A DNA stretch of 64,000 nucleotides, taken from contig SJRY01000235.1 in the NCBI GenBank assembly GCA_011319805.1, forward strand, positions 1 to 64,000. Reading direction: 5' to 3'. The notes beneath the pieces are model-generated. The model did no database searches and had not been told where the DNA came from. It was given only the letters and a program-made list of their open reading frames with translations. This document shows, in pieces, positions 59,754 to 64,000 of this stretch. The position numbers and the translations under genes were made by a program. Numbering within the stretch: the stretch's first letter is position 1; each line of letters starts with the position of its first letter. The stretch comes from Macrocybe gigantea. Its lineage: Eukaryota > Basidiomycota > Agaricomycetes > Agaricales > Callistosporiaceae.

Positions 59754-60036
59754 GCGTTGTACAGTACTTAATGCACATTTTTATTGCATTGCTATTCCGA
59801 TCATGATCGAGGAAGCTAAGATACGGAATATCACGTGATTTACTCTGAGTTTTCAACGCGAAATCATGGTCGTTGTGAGCAAAGCATGTCTGTTCTGGAC
59901 TTGTCCGTGGGATTCCGCTAATAGACTCCTGAAAGTTCTGCTCAGGGACAGCATCCGCCCGACTTGTCCGGTAGACTTCAATTAAATATCCGAGCTCTGA
60001 AGCCCAGGTCTTCCCGGTCACCTTCATCCAATCCCC

Positions 60037-61915
60037 ATGCCACGCAAAGTACGGGTTGCCGTCTTGGGCAGCGGTCTCGCAGGCCTGACCGCAGCGTATC
60101 TTTTGATAAACACGACGCCACCCGATTCTGACGTTGAGTTTGAGGTCCACCTCTTCGAAAAGGCATGACTTCTCGTCTCTTGTTGATAACGTTCTGTGCC
60201 AACTAGATTTCTTTCTCGTCGCTCAGTCCGATGTGCTGGGCATGGACTCGTCATCTGTGTCTCTTCCAATGGCTGGCGAAGACCGCGACTGGAGAATCGA
60301 TGTCCCAATGAGATCATTCCAAGGAGGTGCATTTCTTTTTTTTTCTTACCCTTCCAAGAAGTTGCCTCTGATTTATTGACACTTACATTTTGCTCCACCA
60401 GGATACTACCCTCAGCTAATCGCTTTCTACAAGCGCCTTGGGGTGTCGTTCGGGGAAACGGACTTTACATACTCCTTCTCGCTGCTCAGCGCGTCTTCCA
60501 ATGCAGCGCAGGACCGCCGCATCACCGCGACGATGCTGTACAACGGCTCTTCCGGTCTCGCCGGACTGAGCATGCCCTCGATACTCAAAGAAGCATATCG
60601 GTCCACGAAAGACCGAGGACCCATCGTCCAGGCTGCGATAAGGGCACAAGCCATCGCGCTCTTTTTTCTCATGGTCGCGCAGATCATGATATGTTATATC
60701 AGGATGCTCTATTACTCATCTCCTCTCGGTCGACGGCAGTCTACTACGGAGCAAACGTTTGCAGACTGGGCTGAAGAGACCGTGCCGACAAACCCATTGG
60801 CGCGATGGACGGGGCTGGATGTCGCCTGGAGGGATTATACTCAAACCGTGCTCGTCCCTCTCTTCTCCGCTGTATGCACCGCACCAGAAGAAGCCGTGCA
60901 AAACCACCCTGTCGAGGAGATCCTTGGTGAGCACTTTACGGTCCGTTGACGCGTGCCTACTCAGCTGATTGCGTGCTTTTTTTCTTGCTCAGATTATATT
61001 TGGCTTACCCTGGGCACACATCACTACGTCGCTCGACAAGGAGTGCGAGACGTCGTCTCTCGCCTAGCCGCGAACGTGCAGCATGTCCATCTGTCATCGC
61101 CCATCACCGGAATATATACCGATCCTACTGACGCGCGACTCGTCTCCGTGCACTGTGATACCCCCGGAAGCCCGACGGTCGTCGACGGCTTCCATCATGT
61201 CATCTTCGCCACACAGGCATCCCATGCGGTTCCCATTCTGAAATTGTATGCGTCGTCACTCCCGGCGCGCGATCCGAAACGGCGGCAGCTGGAGGACCAG
61301 ATACAATGCCTCAAGACGTTCACTTACTGCCGCACAGTTGTTATTAACCATACCGACTCATCGCTGTTGCCCGACAGCGTGACAGACCGGCGCGATCTGA
61401 ACCTTATATGCCTAGACCCGGAAAGTTCGCTCAAGAAAGTCGAACAGGATGATTGCGAGAAATTGCCCAACGCCGCGAACGTACTTTCACCAACGTATAC
61501 CATGGCTACGCACGCGTTGCGCCCACCGAGCGGGTATCCAGCACACCTGCCGGCCGTATATCAAACGACGGACCCGATCATATCGCCCAAGGAGGACTGC
61601 ATACTCAGCGTCGCCACTCTAGAACGGGCCGTGCTGACACTGGAGTCGAAGGAGGCGCTGAAGGGTCTGTATCGCGGGAACGGAAAAAGATGGTGGGAGT
61701 CGAGCGAAGAGCCCAAGGAGGATGCATCGCAGCTGGGTAGTCTGCAGGGCGCTGGAAAATTATCAGGGATCCCTGGAGCGGGGGTGTGGATCTGCGGGTC
61801 ATTCGCATACCCCGGCATACCACTCTTGGAAGGCTGTGTTGTGAGTGCACGGAACATCATTGAGCAGGGTGTGTGGAAGTGCGAGGGCGTCCGATCGACG
61901 AAATCACCTTGGTAA
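60037..61915 (+). CDS. FAD-dependent amine-oxidase-like oxidoreductase
   Basis: A Rossmann dinucleotide-binding motif lies at the start: VRVAVLGSGLAGLTAAYLLI, with the acidic end of strand 2 at EVHLFEK. Next come SDVLGMDSSSVSLP, DVPMRSFQGGYYPQLIAF and YKRLGVSFGETDFTYSF. A hydrophobic segment (AIALFFLMVAQIMICYI) could contact membrane. The C-terminal FAD-binding block is GAGVWICGSFAYPGIPLLEG then CVVSARNIIEQG. Intron 60163-60226 seems to start GC after FEK. Two further introns (after SFQG and after VEEIL) have GT-AG ends. It belongs to the NAD(P)/FAD amine-oxidase superfamily common in basidiomycetes. The substrate is unknown. Confidence 0.87.
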
Positions 61916-61968
61916 ATTTTCAAGGTGTTGTTCATGTTGATCTTACAAGTGTTATTACGAGGATTAAT

Positions 61969-62561
61969 CTACAAGCAGAGATGATGCTTTTCCATCTCTT
62001 TGTGAAAGTCCAGCGCCGGACCTGTCTCCATGCCTAACATCGCAGCAGAAGGAAAGTATGAACGAAGACTTAGGTGCCGTTAATGGAGTTGCTCACCATG
62101 GAAGACGTCCACGGGCTCTATTGTTTCGTCTCGTCCCATAAGGATATCGAGATGGATATTCGAAGGCGACATCGCCGACATGAGGGAGTTCTGTGACCAT
62201 CATAAGATGATGCAAGTACAGCGAGGATGCCGATGACACGCACGGATGCGACAATTTTCCGTTCCATGAGCAGTCGCATAGGAGCATGCATGCCATAGGT
62301 GTTTCGTTGCATCGTGAGCTTGGCGTTATCTTGCGTCGCCTCCCACTATCGAAGGATCAGTTGAGCAAAAGAGACCAAAGAATTCTAGCGACGCACGTTC
62401 TCTAGGCGGTGTTTGAAGCTGCTGGGAGTCTCCACCTCTGCAGCGATGCTGCGAGGACCATACTGGAGTGTGTCATGGAGGCCGAGGTTGTTGGCGGTGG
62501 CTTGGACGGAGGCGGACTTTGGCTTGGAAGGAGGCACGATACGGTAAGATGGTTCCTGCAT
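61969..62561 (-). CDS. UMP1: Proteasome maturation factor Ump1/POMP
   Basis: This short-lived chaperone assists 20S proteasome half-mer assembly. ATG 62561 starts MQEPSYRIVPPSKP, followed by NNLGLHDTLQYGPRSIAAEV and SSFKHRLENW. An intron follows ENW's Asn codon, then NAKLTMQRNTYGMHAPMRLL, MERKIVAS, SNIHLDILMGRDETIEPVDV and a last exon METGPALDFHKEMEKHHLC. It totals about 145 residues, the usual size. Three introns keep phase. The longest naive frames here lie elsewhere, so the gene is easy to miss. It converges on the FAD gene (53 bp apart) and diverges from the SPRY gene. Confidence 0.92.
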
Positions 62562-62752
62562 AATATATCAGCAGCTGGGCTAGATATCTGCCTGACGATG
62601 CGCACCATGGTCGTCGTTGGAAGGGATGGACGCGTAAGTGGTGGGACTGTGATGACACGCGTGACTAGCCCAGTTGTGTGACAGAAGCGGAGATCACGCT
62701 GAACCAAAGACTCTCATTCAAAGGCCCTCTCCTCAGCTGCCCAAGGTCGCCA
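62562..62752. promoter_or_regulatory. Divergent promoter, UMP1 / RanBPM-like gene
   Basis: A 191-bp interval between opposed start codons. Yeast UMP1 is under Rpn4 control; I do not see a clear PACE element (GGTGGCAAA) here, only GTGGTGGGAC near 62637. Confidence 0.35.
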
Positions 62753-64000
62753 TGAGCAGCACAAGGCCCTCCAGGTCAGCCAGCATCCCCATCCCGAGGA
62801 GCTCTGCCTCCCCGATATACAACATCGATTCCGTCCTATCTATCCCTTTCGTCGCACCAGGTCCAGTCAGCCCCAGGTCCAGGCAGCAACAGCCGTTTCC
62901 CCAGCGCGCGAGCGTCGATGATGGCAGCGGCCATCTCGCGGCCCTCGGCAGTCCAGCCCTCGCAGCCTCCCCAGGCAGATCCGTTCCCCGTTCCGTAACG
63001 CATCCCGGGAGCAGCTTCCATGGCAGAGTCGTCTCTGGGACCCCGTCGTCGGCGCACGCCGCTGCCACCGCCATCCGTACGTTCGAGCCGCGCGTCGTGC
63101 GGGGAACCTCTAGCAGCTTCGACGCCTCCCGCACCACCGACAACGCATGTCTGCCCTCCACCTCTGCCCCGTCCTCGTCTCGCATGCGCCGGCCCAGCGC
63201 CGCGGGCAGCAGCAGGGCTCCCAGTGCACAGAGATCGAGCCAGGTATTCTCGACGTCACCGCCCCCTCGCATCCCATGCCATTTCCTCGCCCCGCGTACC
63301 TCGAACACTCTGCATTGAGGCACCTCTTGCAGACGGAAGCTCCGCCCGCGCTTCCGGCAAGCCGCAAAACCGACCCGTCGTCGTCTTCGGCGACAGGTGT
63401 ATATGATTATTCGCATCCGCTCGTACATACGGCGGCTATGTCACCTCCCACGGATAGCGACGAGGAGAGCAACGTCAGTCCGCCGCGTGAGCTGCCATCT
63501 ACGTCCAGGACGATCACCTATCTGCCCCAACAGATGCTCAAGCTGCCTACTCGTTGGGACGAGCAGTTCCGCAATAGCCTTCTGAGCGTCTCCTCGGATG
63601 GTCGGGATCTCACATTCCACGGTTTGTCTTTCCGTTCAACAGTAATATGTGTCTGACGCGTCTGTGCCCGAAGGTGCATCATGCGCCGGTGATAGGGACG
63701 CGGCTGCTGCTAGAACTTCGTGCCCTATTCCTCCGGCTTGCGGTATTTATTACTATGAAGTAGAGATTGTAAGTAAAGGTCAGAAGGGGTAGGTGTAAAT
63801 TTACTCTTTTTTTCATCAGATGCTCATGCTCACGCTTCTGCAGACACATCAGTATCGGGTTCGTAGAATCACATATTTTTCTTCCTATCGTGTTCATGGC
63901 TCTATTGCAGGTTCGCTGCCCGCGATGTTAAATTATCCAGGCTTCCCGGATGGGAGGCCAACTCTTGGGCTACCATGGCGATGATGGATATTCCTTCGCT
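62753..64000 (+). CDS. RanBPM/GID1 (Vid30)-type SPRY protein, 3' end missing
   Basis: This family is the scaffold of the GID/CTLH ubiquitin ligase. ATG 62753 opens a long Ser/Pro-rich disordered region ([20 protein letters not shown]). A roughly 100-nt intron starting GTATTC after RSSQ probably joins to [12 protein letters not shown]; otherwise one base is missing. Then come [72 protein letters not shown] and [14 protein letters not shown], the SPRY signature. The last block needs one extra base at GGG 63967-63969. LisH, CTLH and CRA domains would lie beyond the window. Confidence 0.85.

Noticed and set aside
62409..62681. 90-codon plus-strand frame
   Set aside because: It is antisense to the first exon and 5' region of UMP1, which has strong family motifs.
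63200..63350. Frame break in the disordered region of the SPRY gene
   Set aside because: A GTATTC...TTGCAG intron of about 100 nt resolves the frame. A missing base remains possible but is not required.
2010..63980. Programmed ribosomal frameshifting at the one-base breaks
   Set aside because: The sites share no slippery heptamer or downstream structure, fall in unrelated genes and inside conserved motifs, and are all missing bases. Consensus error explains them better.
1..64000. CRISPR arrays, bacterial operons, transposons or retroelement ends
   Set aside because: No regular spaced repeats, transposase or reverse-transcriptase motifs, or long terminal repeats were seen; gene structure is typical of a fungal nucleus.

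Overview
The window is nuclear DNA from a basidiomycete fungus, most likely an agaricomycete. Genes are compact and densely packed on both strands. They are broken by many introns of about 45-65 nt with GT-AG ends and CTAAC/CTGAC-like branch sites. The gene content is that of a free-living fungus: fungal threonine synthesis, class-1A dihydroorotate dehydrogenase, a microsomal P450, a VPS38/UVRAG protein and an S1/P1 secreted nuclease. The clearest lineage marker is a dynein heavy chain gene that holds only the linker, motor and microtubule-binding parts. This is the split dynein described for Agaricomycetes. All gene calls come from reading conserved protein motifs and splicing by eye; no search was run.

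Layout. 1-1437: 3' part of a PARP-E2 fusion gene. 1720-2929: homoserine kinase. 3052-14482 (minus): dynein motor chain, divergent from SmE (14565-15048). 15128-17043: divergent PEX10 and MGR2/ROMO1. 17044-18553: gene-free stretch ending in a dense GTCAA/TTGAC cluster in front of a HAD phosphatase (18554-19684). 19828-24696: p23 co-chaperone, an unknown membrane protein and MDV1. 24891-27171: GCNA-like SprT protease. 27334-29563: P450. 29739-29824: tRNA-Lys. 30064-30371: ribosomal protein uS14. 31043-34622: PUF protein. 36411-39787: VPS38. 40060-41619: coiled-coil/acidic protein. 42159-43793: S1/P1 nuclease. 44176-48462: cullin-repeat fragment and WGR-PARP. 48990-50232: HMG-box protein. 50398-55298: URA1, TRS31 and a BTB protein. 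56646-57360: cysteine-rich secreted protein. 57899-59753: MFAP1. 60037-61915: FAD oxidoreductase. 61969-62561: UMP1. 62753 to the end: RanBPM/GID1-type SPRY protein.

The genes do not form one pathway or cluster. Several neighbours share very short divergent promoters (dynein/SmE 82 bp, TRS31/BTB 110 bp, PEX10/MGR2 150 bp, UMP1/RanBPM 191 bp).

Two window-wide patterns matter to a reader. First, at least nine conserved coding regions change frame by exactly one missing base, often in a short homopolymer. This looks like residual consensus error rather than pseudogenes, so models crossing those points need correction from reads. Second, at least five introns appear to begin with GC instead of GT. 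I did not find a clearly new multi-gene system. The most interesting loci are the split dynein, the PARP-E2 fusion, the MFAP1 protein with an added zinc knuckle and RS tail, a 4-nt micro-exon in MGR2, the GTCAA/TTGAC cluster and the cullin fragment.
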